Shown: positions 44,374 to 53,793, counted from the stretch's first letter. The stretch is 64,000 nt of DNA from Chryseobacterium aurantiacum (GCF_003020585.1 NZ_PXUE01000002.1:620001-684000), one strand, 5' to 3'. Notes: generated by a model not told the origin, from the letters alone. Numbers and translations: made by a program.

Positions 44374-44976
44374 TTAGCTCTTTTTAGTGGAATCTGATTC
44401 TATTTTCTTGATTTCTTTCAATTTATCAGAAATCTTGATTACGGTATCTAATTTTGATGGCTTCAAAGGAACTTCTGCCTGAGCCATATCCCATTTGATC
44501 ACTAGGTTTCCTGTATTTTCGTCTGTAGGATTCAGGGTAATTTCAAACCATTCCTGTTTGTCTATTAACTTATTAACCGGTACGGTAACATCTACTACAT
44601 CTTGTTTAGGATCGTAAGTATAAGCTCCCCACTGCTGGAAATCTTTGTTCAGGATTACTTTCCATTCTTTTTCTGTAGGAACGATGAATAATCCGTATGT
44701 TCCTGCAGGAACTGTTTTCCCACCGAAATTAACGGCTTGTCCGAATGTAATTTTTGTAGACGAGTTAGCTCCTGCTCTCCAAACCTGGCCATAAGGAACC
44801 AATTCTCCAAAGATCTTACGTCCTTTTACTCCCGGTCTTCCGTAGTCGATGGAGATCTTAGACATTGAAAACTGCTGTTCTACTTTCTGACGCGGACTTG
44901 CTGCCGGTACAGAGTAGTCTTGTGCAAAACTGAATGCTGAAACTGAAATGCAAACTGCTACTAATAACTTTTTCAC
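44374..44976 (-). CDS. DUF2911 exported protein
   Basis: A 200-residue exported protein with a signal peptide (LLVAVCISVSAFSFAQ). The DUF2911 fold contains ISIDYGRPGVKGRKIFGELV, WRAGANSSTKI and GTYGLFIVPTEKEWKVILN. A GTG start at 44976 is chosen because it gives a clean signal peptide and avoids overlapping ogt; an upstream ATG would overlap ogt by 49 bases. DUF2911 proteins are common, periplasmic, and of unknown function. Confidence 0.92.
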   Translation of the reverse strand: MKKLLVAVCISVSAFSFAQDYSVPAASPRQKVEQQFSMSKISIDYGRPGVKGRKIFGELVPYGQVWRAGANSSTKITFGQAVNFGGKTVPAGTYGLFIVPTEKEWKVILNKDFQQWGAYTYDPKQDVVDVTVPVNKLIDKQEWFEITLNPTDENTGNLVIKWDMAQAEVPLKPSKLDTVIKISDKLKEIKKIESDSTKKS

Positions 44977-45005
44977 GTGTAAATTTTTGCTTAAAATTAC
45001 AAAAA

Positions 45006-45518
45006 TCAAAACAAAATAGCTTTCTCTAATTCCAATAATTTTTGCTTTCTCCAAATTCCTCCTGCATACCCCACCAATTCGCCGTTGGACCCAATCACCC
45101 GATGACAGGGAATTAAAATAGCGATCTTATTAATTCCATTAGCAGTTCCTACGGCACGTATGGCTTTTGGATTACCAAGAAATTCTGACTGCTGTTTATA
45201 GGTTCTGGTCTCTCCCATCGGAATCTCCCGAAGAAGCTGCCAAACCTTTTCCTGAAACTCTGTTCCTGTAGTAAATAAAGGAACTTCGAAATGGCTTCTC
45301 TTCCCTTCAAAATATTCTGTAAGTTCTTCTTCCAATTGTTTAAAATGGAGGTGTTCTTTTTCTACAATTTCAGCATTCAATGCCTTTGATAGAGACTTGA
45401 ACTGTTTTTCGCTATTTTTCCGGTCTGTAAATTCTAAAAGACAGATCCCCTGGTCTACAGCACAAGCTATCATCTCTCCTAATGGAGTTTGTATCGTTTT
45501 TTGGTATATGATTTCCAT
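45006..45518 (-). CDS. ogt: Methylated-DNA-protein-cysteine methyltransferase
   Basis: A 170-residue O6-alkylguanine DNA alkyltransferase. The acceptor cysteine is C138 in IPCHRVIGSNG, preceded by the recognition-helix region KAIRAVGTANGIN and the arginine finger in the helix QQSEFLGNPKAIRAVG. It directly reverses O6-methylguanine by suicidal transfer of the methyl group. It is upstream of the DUF2911 gene by 29 bases and may share its transcript. Confidence 0.96.
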   Translation of the reverse strand: MEIIYQKTIQTPLGEMIACAVDQGICLLEFTDRKNSEKQFKSLSKALNAEIVEKEHLHFKQLEEELTEYFEGKRSHFEVPLFTTGTEFQEKVWQLLREIPMGETRTYKQQSEFLGNPKAIRAVGTANGINKIAILIPCHRVIGSNGELVGYAGGIWRKQKLLELEKAILF

Positions 45519-45560
45519 TAATATAAAATTAGTGTTTTTTGGAATTCATATTCGTTGCTT

Positions 45561-46109
45561 TTAAATATTATTCAAAATTCTTTCTACCTGAGCCAGATGT
45601 CTTGCATTATGATAAATAACAAAACGAAAAGTATCGCCTAGTTTTAAGGTAATCAATTTAGAAATGCTGATTGCCGTTTTTGTTTTTTCCAGATCTATGT
45701 GCTTTGCTTTTTCTAATAGTTCCAGTAAAAGTTGTTGCTGCTTTGCAAATTCAGTCAAAACCTCCTTATTCAATTGGCTATGGATAGGGTTCATTGCTTT
45801 CAGGGTCTTCATCTTGTTCAGTTTTTCCTTGGGAAGCATACTTTTAGCAAAATAATTCCCTAAAATTCCTGGTCTGAAAACGGGTTGGGAAGAAGTGACG
45901 GAAGAAGATATCCTGTGACTGATTTCAGGAATGTAAAAATCTCCGTATCGGTTAAGATGTTCCAGACATTCCAATACACTCCAGCTGTCTGTAGACATTC
46001 TGAAGTTTAATTCATTTTCCGGCTTTAACAGAAGTGTTTGAGCATATTGTAAATGGTTTCCGGTTCTATCTTTTAATTCTTCTAATAATTGTAGGGTTGA
46101 AATTTTCAT
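45561..46109 (-). CDS. DinB-family protein
   Basis: A 182-residue DinB/YfiT-like four-helix-bundle protein. It shows SWSVLECLEHLNRYGDFYIPE (first ligand His), a basic linker, and FRFVIYHNARHLAQVERIL at the end with the His pair for a metal site. ATG 46109 is chosen; an upstream ATG would add 28 residues without known similarity. Such proteins bind metal and may be thiol transferases. Role unknown. Confidence 0.9.
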   Translation of the reverse strand: MKISTLQLLEELKDRTGNHLQYAQTLLLKPENELNFRMSTDSWSVLECLEHLNRYGDFYIPEISHRISSSVTSSQPVFRPGILGNYFAKSMLPKEKLNKMKTLKAMNPIHSQLNKEVLTEFAKQQQLLLELLEKAKHIDLEKTKTAISISKLITLKLGDTFRFVIYHNARHLAQVERILNNI

Positions 46110-46230
46110 CTGTTTATTTTTACATTTTAAAAGGTAAATGAAACTATAGAAGTAATTATTGAGATAGGATGTTCCATTGTCGCTTTTATGCAAATTTCAG
46201 AATTGGCTGGTTCTTAAATATTGATTGAAC

Positions 46231-46749
46231 TCAAGATTTTTTGAGCCTTGACAAGGTTTCCGGTGACATTCTGAGATAATTGGCGATATATTTATTGGGA
46301 ACTTCCTGAAACAGTTTCGGGCTTCGTTTTAATACTCTTTCGTATCGTTCTTTTGGTGAATTGATCAACAGATCCTTTTCTCTTTCAAGCTGTTGCATAA
46401 CTAAACCTTCCAAGGTTTGCACCCAAAATCTCATATGCTCTTCATGAGATTGAATAAATTCATAGAAATCCTTTTTTGAAGCCACTTTTACTATTGCTTT
46501 TTTTATAGCCTGAATATAAAGATCCGATGGTTTTCCCGAAATAAAAGAATCCAAGGAAACAATAATATTTCCTGTATAGCCAAAACGGATGATTCTTTCT
46601 TCATTTTCATCTGTCATGAAGATCCTTACACTTCCTTTTTCTATAAAATAAATAGAAGTATCTGTACTTCCTGAAATCTTCAGAAATTCATTTCGCCTGA
46701 ATTCCTTAGCTTCCCAATGAATGCCACTTTGAAGTAATTTTTCAATCAT
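46231..46749 (-). CDS. Crp/Fnr-family regulator
   Basis: A 172-residue, slightly short Crp-like regulator. The cNMP domain is intact (GSTDTSIYFIEKGSVRIFM), and the HTH ends close to the C-terminus (VPNKYIANYLRMSPETLSRLK). No Fnr-type cysteines are present. The signal is unknown. It is divergent from a gene for an exported protease-fold protein. Confidence 0.9.
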   Translation of the reverse strand: MIEKLLQSGIHWEAKEFRRNEFLKISGSTDTSIYFIEKGSVRIFMTDENEERIIRFGYTGNIIVSLDSFISGKPSDLYIQAIKKAIVKVASKKDFYEFIQSHEEHMRFWVQTLEGLVMQQLEREKDLLINSPKERYERVLKRSPKLFQEVPNKYIANYLRMSPETLSRLKKS

Positions 46750-46771
46750 TTCAGTTTATTATTTGGTGTTC

Positions 46772-46779
46772 CAAAGATA
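46772..46779 (-). promoter_or_regulatory. -7 box of Crp-family gene
   Basis: The minus strand reads TATCTTTG (TAnnTTTG), 22 bases before the ATG. The -33 zone (TGTTTA) is weak. Confidence 0.5.
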
Positions 46780-46817
46780 ATGGGTAATTTTAATGGTTTA
46801 AACACTCATCACGAATA

Positions 46818-47672
46818 ATGCTCAAAAAGATAAGTCTTTTATTTCTGCTTTCCATAGGATTTTCCAATGTGAAAGCTCAAAAAACCATCCCCTTCCGGAT
46901 GACAAAATATAATAATATTATTGTAAAAGCTCTTGTTAACAAAAAAGATTCTTTGAATCTTATGTTTCAGATTGCCATGAAAGATGCTTCTATTTCTCCT
47001 GAACGAAAGCAAAAAGCAGATCATATCATTTTCAATAAGGAGAAAATAAGTGATCATAATATGGTTAATATTGAAACTCTAAGCTGGAAAGACGTCCGTT
47101 TTACAGATAATGAATTAACAGGCCATGAGGCAGATGGAAAGATCGGAACAGGGCTTTTTGAAGGAAAAATTTTCAAGATTGATTATGATAACAACCAATT
47201 TGTTATTTATGATAAAATCCCTGACCTTACAGGATTCCAACCTGTTAAAATTCTCCTGAACGAACAGGCTTTTTATATTTCAGGGGACAATATCATTGAC
47301 GGAGATCAACAACAGGAAGCTTATTTTTTACTACAATCCGGATATTCCGGCGGAGTTTTATATAGTAATGAATTTGCCGAAAAACATCAATTAAATGATA
47401 AATTAAAGATTTCCGGAGAAAAAACACTAAAAAATTCAAGTGCAGAAAAGCTGGTAATAAAACAGGGAACTCTTCCTTTTTTTAAGCTTGGTAATTTTGT
47501 TTTTAAAGATGCATCTGTTGGATTTTTCGCAGGAGAATTAAAAACACAAACCACCAGTTATTTTGGAGCTGATATGCTCCGCCGATTTATCTGGATCTTT
47601 GATGCAGACCAAGAAATTGCCTATATTAAACCAAGTAAATACTATTCAGAACCCTATTATAAGATAAATTAA
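46818..47672 (+). CDS. Exported aspartic-protease-fold-like protein (catalytic motif missing)
   Basis: A 284-residue exported protein with a signal peptide ending near VKAQ. The overall pattern resembles retropepsin-like proteins: paired strands KIGTGLFEGKIFKIDYDNN and GADMLRRFIWIFDADQEIAYIKP occur where aspartic proteases have their G-I-G and terminal D motifs. The expected catalytic DTG near MFQIAMKDASIS is not present, so proteolysis is unlikely or the fold is only similar. It has its own start next to a divergent Crp regulator. Confidence 0.65.
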   Translation: MLKKISLLFLLSIGFSNVKAQKTIPFRMTKYNNIIVKALVNKKDSLNLMFQIAMKDASISPERKQKADHIIFNKEKISDHNMVNIETLSWKDVRFTDNELTGHEADGKIGTGLFEGKIFKIDYDNNQFVIYDKIPDLTGFQPVKILLNEQAFYISGDNIIDGDQQQEAYFLLQSGYSGGVLYSNEFAEKHQLNDKLKISGEKTLKNSSAEKLVIKQGTLPFFKLGNFVFKDASVGFFAGELKTQTTSYFGADMLRRFIWIFDADQEIAYIKPSKYYSEPYYKIN

Positions 47673-47701
47673 AACTTACGATATTCAAAAAAATCTTAAT
47701 A

Positions 47702-48709
47702 ATGAAAGTTAATACAGCCTTAGTGCTTTTATCATTACAACTGATGATCTTCAGCTGTAAAAAAGATGAAAAACAACCTGTTCAGAATCAAAACAATCTA
47801 CCAAGTGATTCTGTAAAAACAGTAGCGAAGAAAGAAGATGAAATAGATTTTAAGAATTTTCACATTTTCAATGTTTCTACCATGCAGCGTAATGAGCTGA
47901 TGGACACTTTTATCTCTGTATCTGATATTTACAGTGATTCTCAATCTGTTCCGGCAGAAATCCCTAAAAAACAAAAAGAACTTCCTTTGGACAAGCTATC
48001 CTATCTTGAGCTGGATGAGCAGCACAAACAAAAGATGCTTACAGGAATTAAACTCACCGAAAATGACTCTCTGTATCTTTACAACTATGGAACCAATAAG
48101 CTGCAGAAGTTTCCGGTACGTCAGTTAAAAGCTGTTGCCTACTTATCTCCGTACTTTACTGAAGGGGAAGAAATTGATGCAAGCTCTTATATGCTTGGCT
48201 TCCAGATTGACAATCAGAAAAGCAATGAGATTTTTGATAAGTATTCTAATGTGGTTGCTTACTTTGGAAACAAGAACCCATTTGTAGAGAATAAGATGAA
48301 GGCGATCAAATGGGAAAAAGCAGGCACAGATGTTCAGAAAAGATATTTTTCCGGCTCCAAGCTTAGATATGGGGGTACCTTCCAGGCTAAATATGATAAT
48401 ATGACCTATTATGTACAGGACCTTCTTGAAGAGTATGGAACACAGGAACGTAAGCTAGTGGTCATTAACAATCAGAATGAAAAAATATTTGAAAAAACTT
48501 TTTCCATGGATGATGGCGCAGAATTTAACCCTCTTGAGAAAATGGAAAATGATCCCACTAATTCCTACGCACAATGGACCGGTCATCTCTTTAAAGGAAA
48601 AGCGCCTGTTGTGTTTGGTTTCATTTCTCCCTCTTTTGGCTGTCCTGTTATTACATTCATAGATAAGGAGAAGACAGAGCTCAGTATCAATTGTGATAAT
48701 AGACATTAA
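47702..48709 (+). CDS. Lipoprotein, unknown function
   Basis: A 335-residue lipoprotein (lipobox IFSC, Cys19, KKDEKQPVQNQ linker). No domain is recognised; the sequence is mixed alpha/beta with one Cys pair near the C-terminus (FGCPVITF, SINCDNRH). It lies 29 bases after the exported protease-fold gene and ends at a strong terminator, so the two form a small operon. Confidence 0.8.
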   Translation: MKVNTALVLLSLQLMIFSCKKDEKQPVQNQNNLPSDSVKTVAKKEDEIDFKNFHIFNVSTMQRNELMDTFISVSDIYSDSQSVPAEIPKKQKELPLDKLSYLELDEQHKQKMLTGIKLTENDSLYLYNYGTNKLQKFPVRQLKAVAYLSPYFTEGEEIDASSYMLGFQIDNQKSNEIFDKYSNVVAYFGNKNPFVENKMKAIKWEKAGTDVQKRYFSGSKLRYGGTFQAKYDNMTYYVQDLLEEYGTQERKLVVINNQNEKIFEKTFSMDDGAEFNPLEKMENDPTNSYAQWTGHLFKGKAPVVFGFISPSFGCPVITFIDKEKTELSINCDNRH

Positions 48710-48731
48710 GCAGACAAAAAAATAATATCAA

Positions 48732-48767
48732 AAAGCAAATCTGTACTGGTTACAGATTTGCTTTTTT
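48732..48767. terminator. Bidirectional terminator
   Basis: A 14-bp inverted repeat (AAAGCAAATCTGTA with a matching partner, 48732-48763) has a T-run on the plus strand and a weaker one on the minus. It lies between the lipoprotein gene and the convergent esterase operon. Confidence 0.85.
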
Positions 48768-48846
48768 ATTGTATGTTTTAAAAATTATGGGGCAGACTGC
48801 ATTTGATCAATCTACCCCACATTCCATCCTATTTATAGCATTTCAA

Positions 48847-49902
48847 TTATTTAATCTTAGGATAAAGTTTGTTTTTCAGGTTCATGAAATAGTTTTCGGA
48901 CTCTTTAAAGTCATTACTTTTCATAAACTTAAGAACTACGTTCAGATAAGCTTCTGACGGTGTAAATTCTGTTGCCATTTTCCCAGAGAACTTTTTATAA
49001 TCTTCTTCAAGTAAGCCCGGATTTTTGGCAAGTTGCTTAATATCTGTCCTGAAACCTTTAAATATAAATTTTAAAGCTTCATAATTTCCAGGATAAGAAA
49101 CCGTTCCATGTACTTCTCCCTCAAAAAAGCGGTGCTTGTAGTTCAAAGAGCCATTTTTCTCTACCATTTCTTTAAATTCTTCAATGGCCTGTGTCATATC
49201 AGAATTCCAGTTTTTCTGTTGTTCTTCATTGTCAGCCTGCGAAACATATAAAGATTTGTGGGCAGGAAATTTCTTATTCTTTTCCAAATAATCTTTTGTT
49301 CTTGAGAGGGTAACCTTATTATCCCACCATAAGCTTGGATCGTTGGCAACATAGGCATTGAAGTAATCCGGATGCGTAAGAAAAACATTGATGGCAAAAA
49401 GACCACCAAATGAATGTCCCACCAATACTGAATAGTCCTGAGTTCTATAGTTTTTACTGATGAAAGGTTTTAATTCTTCCTGCAAGAATTTCACAAAGTT
49501 CTCACTTCCTCCACTGTCAGAAAAAAGGGTTACATTGGGATTCACAGGACTTTTTTTTCCTGCCTTTGTAGGGGTAAGATCTCTTGTTCGCTCTGTATTT
49601 TTTATTCCCACAACAATACATTCGGGGATATCTGCATAGGGAGTTCTTGCTATAAAATCTGCCATCCCCGTGTAATATTCAAAGTTGATTTCTCCGTCTA
49701 AAAGATAAATGACCGGATACTTTGCGGGCGCAATTGTATGATCATTATAGGTTTTGGGAAGATGTACTGAGATTTCCCTGTTTTCGTTTAAAACCTTTGA
49801 AAATAGGCTCTGTTTCTCTCCTATACTAATCTTTTCCTGAGCCTTCCCGAGTGTAAAGAATGAAAATAGAGATAGATATAAAATTTTAAACCAGTTGTTC
49901 AT
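48847..49902 (-). CDS. Esterase-fold exported hydrolase, Fes/IroE-like
   Basis: A 351-residue alpha/beta hydrolase (putative esterase, PF00756 style) with a signal peptide (FSFFTLGKAQ). The nucleophile elbow is VGHSFGGLFA (Ser about residue 163). It closes an operon with a PepSY membrane protein (17-base overlap) and lies downstream of a TonB siderophore receptor. This context suggests hydrolysis of a ferric-siderophore ester in the periplasm (IroE-like). Function is inferred. Confidence 0.88.
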   Translation of the reverse strand: MNNWFKILYLSLFSFFTLGKAQEKISIGEKQSLFSKVLNENREISVHLPKTYNDHTIAPAKYPVIYLLDGEINFEYYTGMADFIARTPYADIPECIVVGIKNTERTRDLTPTKAGKKSPVNPNVTLFSDSGGSENFVKFLQEELKPFISKNYRTQDYSVLVGHSFGGLFAINVFLTHPDYFNAYVANDPSLWWDNKVTLSRTKDYLEKNKKFPAHKSLYVSQADNEEQQKNWNSDMTQAIEEFKEMVEKNGSLNYKHRFFEGEVHGTVSYPGNYEALKFIFKGFRTDIKQLAKNPGLLEEDYKKFSGKMATEFTPSEAYLNVVLKFMKSNDFKESENYFMNLKNKLYPKIK

Positions 49903-51154
49903 GGTGTGATTCTTTTCTGTGTTGATGAATATTATTAATTTCTTTGCCTTTTTTGGTGGACTTATTTCGTCTTCCCCACCAGATCAGGAATCCCGTAACC
50001 GGTAGACTGGTACAGATAATTCCGATGATGAAAGTGAAGATCTTTCCAAACATTCCGCCCCAATAGCCTACATGCAGATCGAAGTTCATATGTTCAATAA
50101 TTTCATGCATCTGAACTTCCTTTGGATAATTGATCTCATTTCCGGTGTACTTGTTGGCTTCCATTGTTTTACCGCCCTCAAGACTTTTTAATCCTATAAA
50201 TTTAGCAGCAACAACGTGATAAACCGTTGCAGAATCATTTCTTGGAATACTCATTCTGAATTGTTTTGCCTCTGGAAATTCGCTGAAGTTTTTATTTACA
50301 AAATCAGTATAGGACAAGGCTTTTTTATTAGGATCAAATTTAGGTTCATATTTTTCAGCAATCTCATGAGCATCTGCAACACCTCCGAAAGCCTGCTGAG
50401 TAAGATCGGTTAAAACCTTATAGGCCATAATTAATCCCGTAATGGTAATAAATACTGCCGGTAATAGTGAATAGAACCCAAAAACATTATGAAAGTCGTA
50501 GTTTTTTCTACGCCATTTGGTTCCTGATTTAATTTTAAATGCAGTAGTTCTTGTTGTTTTGTTCCATTTTTTTGGCCACCAAAGAATTAGTCCTCCAATC
50601 AATTGAACAAAAAAGATGATAGAAGCCACTCCCACTACTGTTTTACCGAATTTACCGGCCAACAGCTGAGCGTGGATATGGGCTACCACATAGAAAAATT
50701 CATAGCTTTTTGTAGATCCCATCACTTTTCCTGTGTAGGGGTCAAGATAATGATAGGCGAAGACACCTCTTGGTCCTCGGCCTTTTGGTTTTGCTGCTTT
50801 ATCTGCATTTTTCTCCTTAGGAGGCTTGGTTGCCGATGCCACCCTAAAAGTTCTGTCTGCTTCCTTATATGTATCGAAGTAAAAAGCTTTTCTGTCCGGA
50901 ACCTGTTGATGAAATTGCGCTAACAGCTGTTCGGGTGACATTTTTTTTGCGTTGGCCGGAGCCTGAACGTATTTTGCACTACCACCGCACAAGTCAATGA
51001 TTTCATCACAGAAGACAAATACAGTTCCTGAAAGTGTTACGGTAAGTACAATAATCCCGGAAACTAGTCCGAGCCATAGATGGAGCCATCCTGTAATTCT
51101 TTTGGTGAGGGATTTTCCCTGCTTTTTCTTGGGGTTCGTTTTTTTGTTTTCCAT
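49886..51154 (-). CDS. PepSY-domain iron-regulated membrane protein
   Basis: A 422-residue protein with four membrane helices and PepSY domains (HLWLGLVSGIIVLTVTLSGT near the N-terminus, then HYLDPYTGKVMG, VAHIHAQLLAG and FDLHVGYWGG). It belongs to the PepSY_TM family that is often co-encoded with siderophore receptors and may reduce ferric siderophores. ATG 51154 is chosen; a longer start at 51190 adds residues without similarity. The following esterase gene overlaps by 17 bases. Confidence 0.9.
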   Translation of the reverse strand: MENKKTNPKKKQGKSLTKRITGWLHLWLGLVSGIIVLTVTLSGTVFVFCDEIIDLCGGSAKYVQAPANAKKMSPEQLLAQFHQQVPDRKAFYFDTYKEADRTFRVASATKPPKEKNADKAAKPKGRGPRGVFAYHYLDPYTGKVMGSTKSYEFFYVVAHIHAQLLAGKFGKTVVGVASIIFFVQLIGGLILWWPKKWNKTTRTTAFKIKSGTKWRRKNYDFHNVFGFYSLLPAVFITITGLIMAYKVLTDLTQQAFGGVADAHEIAEKYEPKFDPNKKALSYTDFVNKNFSEFPEAKQFRMSIPRNDSATVYHVVAAKFIGLKSLEGGKTMEANKYTGNEINYPKEVQMHEIIEHMNFDLHVGYWGGMFGKIFTFIIGIICTSLPVTGFLIWWGRRNKSTKKGKEINNIHQHRKESHHEQLV

Positions 51155-51205
51155 ATCCAGTGGGTATATGATTTCAAAATAGCCTATCACTAAAAAAATG
51201 ATAGA

Positions 51206-51386
51206 TGCCGGATATACGCAAAGACGTAAAAAGGGATTAATGACGTTGAGCTACAAGATGCAAGAATCTGAAATTGATCAAATTTATGAATGCGCGTTAA
51301 AAATCTAATTATTAAATATAAGTATCTGATTTTCTTACATCTTAAAAACGTTATCATCTTCTCAACGGCTTTGCGTTGTCCAGCAA
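51206..51386. mobile_element. Diverged MITE-like repeat relative
   Basis: The ends GGATATACGCAAAGACG and, in reverse, GGACAACGCAAAGCCG echo the terminal repeats at 36.3 kb, and a right-hand module (GATTTTCTTACATCTTAAAAA) matches that family. It occupies the gap between the PepSY and receptor genes. Degraded, so lower confidence. Confidence 0.5.
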
Positions 51387-51427
51387 TAGTTACTTTGAAA
51401 AAATATGTTTTTTGTTTTTATATTTTT

Positions 51428-53578
51428 TTAAAATTTGAATGCAAAATTGGCAAGAATTTCTCTCGGCTTCTGTGGCTGACCGTAGAAGTTCCAGTACATT
51501 TGATCCAAGGCATTGTTCATCTTCAAACCAATTCTGTATTTTTTCTTGTCATAGAAAATAGTGGCTCCCACTGAAGTATATGACGGTGCCAGAAAATGGT
51601 TGGTAATATTGATGTATGTTTTATCAACAAAATTAAATCCTGCTCCAAATCCAAGTCCTTCAAAAGCTCCATTCATAACTTTATAGCTCGTCCAGAAGTT
51701 GGCCACGTGCTTAGGCGTCCATGCGATTCTTTTCCCGCTGTCTTTGCTTCTGTCATCATATTTATTATCGTTATAACCATACCCGGCAACAATATTCCAT
51801 CCTTTGAAAGGGTTGGCAATGATCCCTATTTCCAGTCCCTGACTTTTAATACCACCATCCTGAATACTTCCTATTCCACCCGGATCTGCAACCAGTCTGT
51901 TTTTGACGTTAATATTATAATAACTCACCGTTGTCAGTAGTTTTTTATGGAAAAGATCTACTTTAAAACCTGTTTCAATCTGATTTCCCTGCTCCGGATC
52001 CCATTTTGTCAGAACGCCAACTTCATTCAGTGACGGAGCATAGTTTTTAAATCCATTCACATAATTGGCAAAGAATGAAATCTGATCTTTTACAATTTCA
52101 TAAACTAATCCGAACTTTGGTGAAAACTGGGTCTGGCTGTAACCTGTAACTTTATTTTCCGGATATCCGTTTTTGGTTGAGATTTCTACACCGTTTACTA
52201 CCGTATCATCATTTTTATAGCTGTCGACTCTTAGACTAGCCATCACTAATAAATTATCTGTGATATTCAAAACATCAGAGATATAACCGCTAATAGTTCT
52301 GAATGTTGTGATATCAGATTCGGTAGATTTTCTCTCCTTATTCATGAATTTATTTCTTGAGATAGGATCCCATGCTGAAGAACTATCAAGATTCACTTTG
52401 TCATAAGGCATAAAAACATTGCTGTATCCGTTGGCCTCATAATATGGAAACTGATATTTTGTTCTTTGCTGAAAATAATCTATTCCCACCACTAGACGAT
52501 TTCTCAAGTTTCCTATTTTAAAATCTCCAGTAAAGTTCTGCTGAATATTGTCGGTTGTAACTTTAAAGCTGTCGAAAGGGCGGATCATTCTTTCTACCTG
52601 ATTATTATTCAAATATCTAAGTACTAAAAAGATTGATTCATTTTCATTGGCTTCACCTCTTTGGTAAGATGTTCTTGAAGTCCATTGATCGTTGAATTTA
52701 TGGGTAACTTCAGCCATTGTTACAAAATTGGTTCTTTTGGAACCAATATCATTACTTGTAAATGCCCTTTTGTAAGCAACTTCCAGATCTTTCATTGAGT
52801 GTAGAGTCAGTTTTTCTGAGTTTCTCACATACGCATTCAATGTTTTGTCTGGCGCATGGAACTCGGTGTCAAGCGTTACAGTAGTTTTATCACTTACTTT
52901 GTATAAAATACTTCCTGAGAAAAACAGGCCTTTGTTATATCCCGCATCCTGAAAAGAATCCTGAGAATATGCCGCCACATTAAATCTCGCCAAAGCGGTC
53001 TTTTCTTTATTTAGGGGAGTGTTTACATCTGCTGTAATTCTGTTCATCCCCCAGCTTCCGGTGGTATAGTTGATGATTCCACCGAAGTTTTCCTGTGGCT
53101 TTTTAGTCACCACATTTACAACACCTCCGTAGTTTGCCAAGGTTCCTCCAAATAAGGTTCCTGATGGACCTTTAATTACTTCTACTCTTTCAATATTGGC
53201 AATTTCCGACTGTACTCTCGGGTTTTGAGTTAATCCGTTTCTGAAGCTGGCATTAGAGCTAAATCCTCTCAGAAAGACATCATTCCCACTGTCGTTCACA
53301 CTGTTACTTACTACAACTCCCGGCGCTGAAGCCATTGCCGTATTGAAATCTGTAGCTCCCATTTCACTGATAATCTCTTTTGGAACAAGATTGTAAACGG
53401 TTGGATTCTCAAGGTTTTCCAGAGGAAGCCTTGCTACGGATTCGGATTTTTTGGTTCTGTAGTTATGAGTTCCCTGAAGTGATACAGACTGGATCTCAGC
53501 CACTTTTAGGGTATCACTTTCCTGTGCATGGAGCATGGTTACTGCCAATAAAGATGCAGAAATAATCGTTTTTTTCAT
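51428..53578 (-). CDS. TonB-dependent siderophore receptor
   Basis: A 716-residue outer-membrane receptor of the ferric-siderophore type. A signal peptide ends at MLHAQ. The plug has LPLENLENPTVYNLVPKEI, DVFLRGFSSNASFRNGL and VEVIKGPSGTLFGG, the pattern of FhuE/FpvA-like receptors. The barrel ends with the terminal aromatic strand ILANFAFKF. Start at ATG 53578, 8 codons inside a longer frame. A palindromic operator and a -7 box lie just upstream. It feeds ferric siderophore to the periplasm; the PepSY and esterase genes are downstream. Confidence 0.95.
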   Translation of the reverse strand: MKKTIISASLLAVTMLHAQESDTLKVAEIQSVSLQGTHNYRTKKSESVARLPLENLENPTVYNLVPKEIISEMGATDFNTAMASAPGVVVSNSVNDSGNDVFLRGFSSNASFRNGLTQNPRVQSEIANIERVEVIKGPSGTLFGGTLANYGGVVNVVTKKPQENFGGIINYTTGSWGMNRITADVNTPLNKEKTALARFNVAAYSQDSFQDAGYNKGLFFSGSILYKVSDKTTVTLDTEFHAPDKTLNAYVRNSEKLTLHSMKDLEVAYKRAFTSNDIGSKRTNFVTMAEVTHKFNDQWTSRTSYQRGEANENESIFLVLRYLNNNQVERMIRPFDSFKVTTDNIQQNFTGDFKIGNLRNRLVVGIDYFQQRTKYQFPYYEANGYSNVFMPYDKVNLDSSSAWDPISRNKFMNKERKSTESDITTFRTISGYISDVLNITDNLLVMASLRVDSYKNDDTVVNGVEISTKNGYPENKVTGYSQTQFSPKFGLVYEIVKDQISFFANYVNGFKNYAPSLNEVGVLTKWDPEQGNQIETGFKVDLFHKKLLTTVSYYNINVKNRLVADPGGIGSIQDGGIKSQGLEIGIIANPFKGWNIVAGYGYNDNKYDDRSKDSGKRIAWTPKHVANFWTSYKVMNGAFEGLGFGAGFNFVDKTYINITNHFLAPSYTSVGATIFYDKKKYRIGLKMNNALDQMYWNFYGQPQKPREILANFAFKF

Positions 53579-53601
53579 TTTTATAAATAAGCTTAGTGTC
53601 A

Positions 53602-53634
53602 CAAAATTAAATTATTTTTATTAATTCTAAATAA
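53602..53634 (-). promoter_or_regulatory. Promoter and operator of the siderophore receptor
   Basis: On the minus strand TAATTTTG (53602-53609) is a -7 box 24 bases before the start. Directly upstream, at 53612-53634, lies a degenerate copy of the 18.3-kb palindrome: arms TTATTTTTATT and ATTCTAAATAA around a central A (8 of 11 pairs). A repressor bound here would block RNA polymerase. The likely candidate is Fur. Confidence 0.55.
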
Positions 53635-53682
53635 AAATATGACACAAATCATAAAATATGTTAACAAAAAAAGACCATAAAT

Positions 53683-53712
53683 AAAGGGTTTCCGAATAGT
53701 CGAAAACCCTTT
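53683..53712. terminator. Terminator-like hairpin
   Basis: AAAGGGTTT (53683-53691) pairs with AAACCCTTT (53704-53712), with further pairs in between. The T-run on the minus strand is offset, so termination is plausible but not certain. It sits between the receptor promoter and the next gene. Confidence 0.5.
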
Positions 53713-53793
53713 GTTTACTGAGAATATAAGATACTTTAGGTTAAATAATCACCTGGCTTATTTACATTTTTCGTAAAATTATTATAAATTTAT

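Noticed and set aside
44977..45054. Longer ATG start for the DUF2911 protein
   Set aside because: It would overlap ogt by 49 bases and hide the signal peptide; the GTG at 44976 is preferred.
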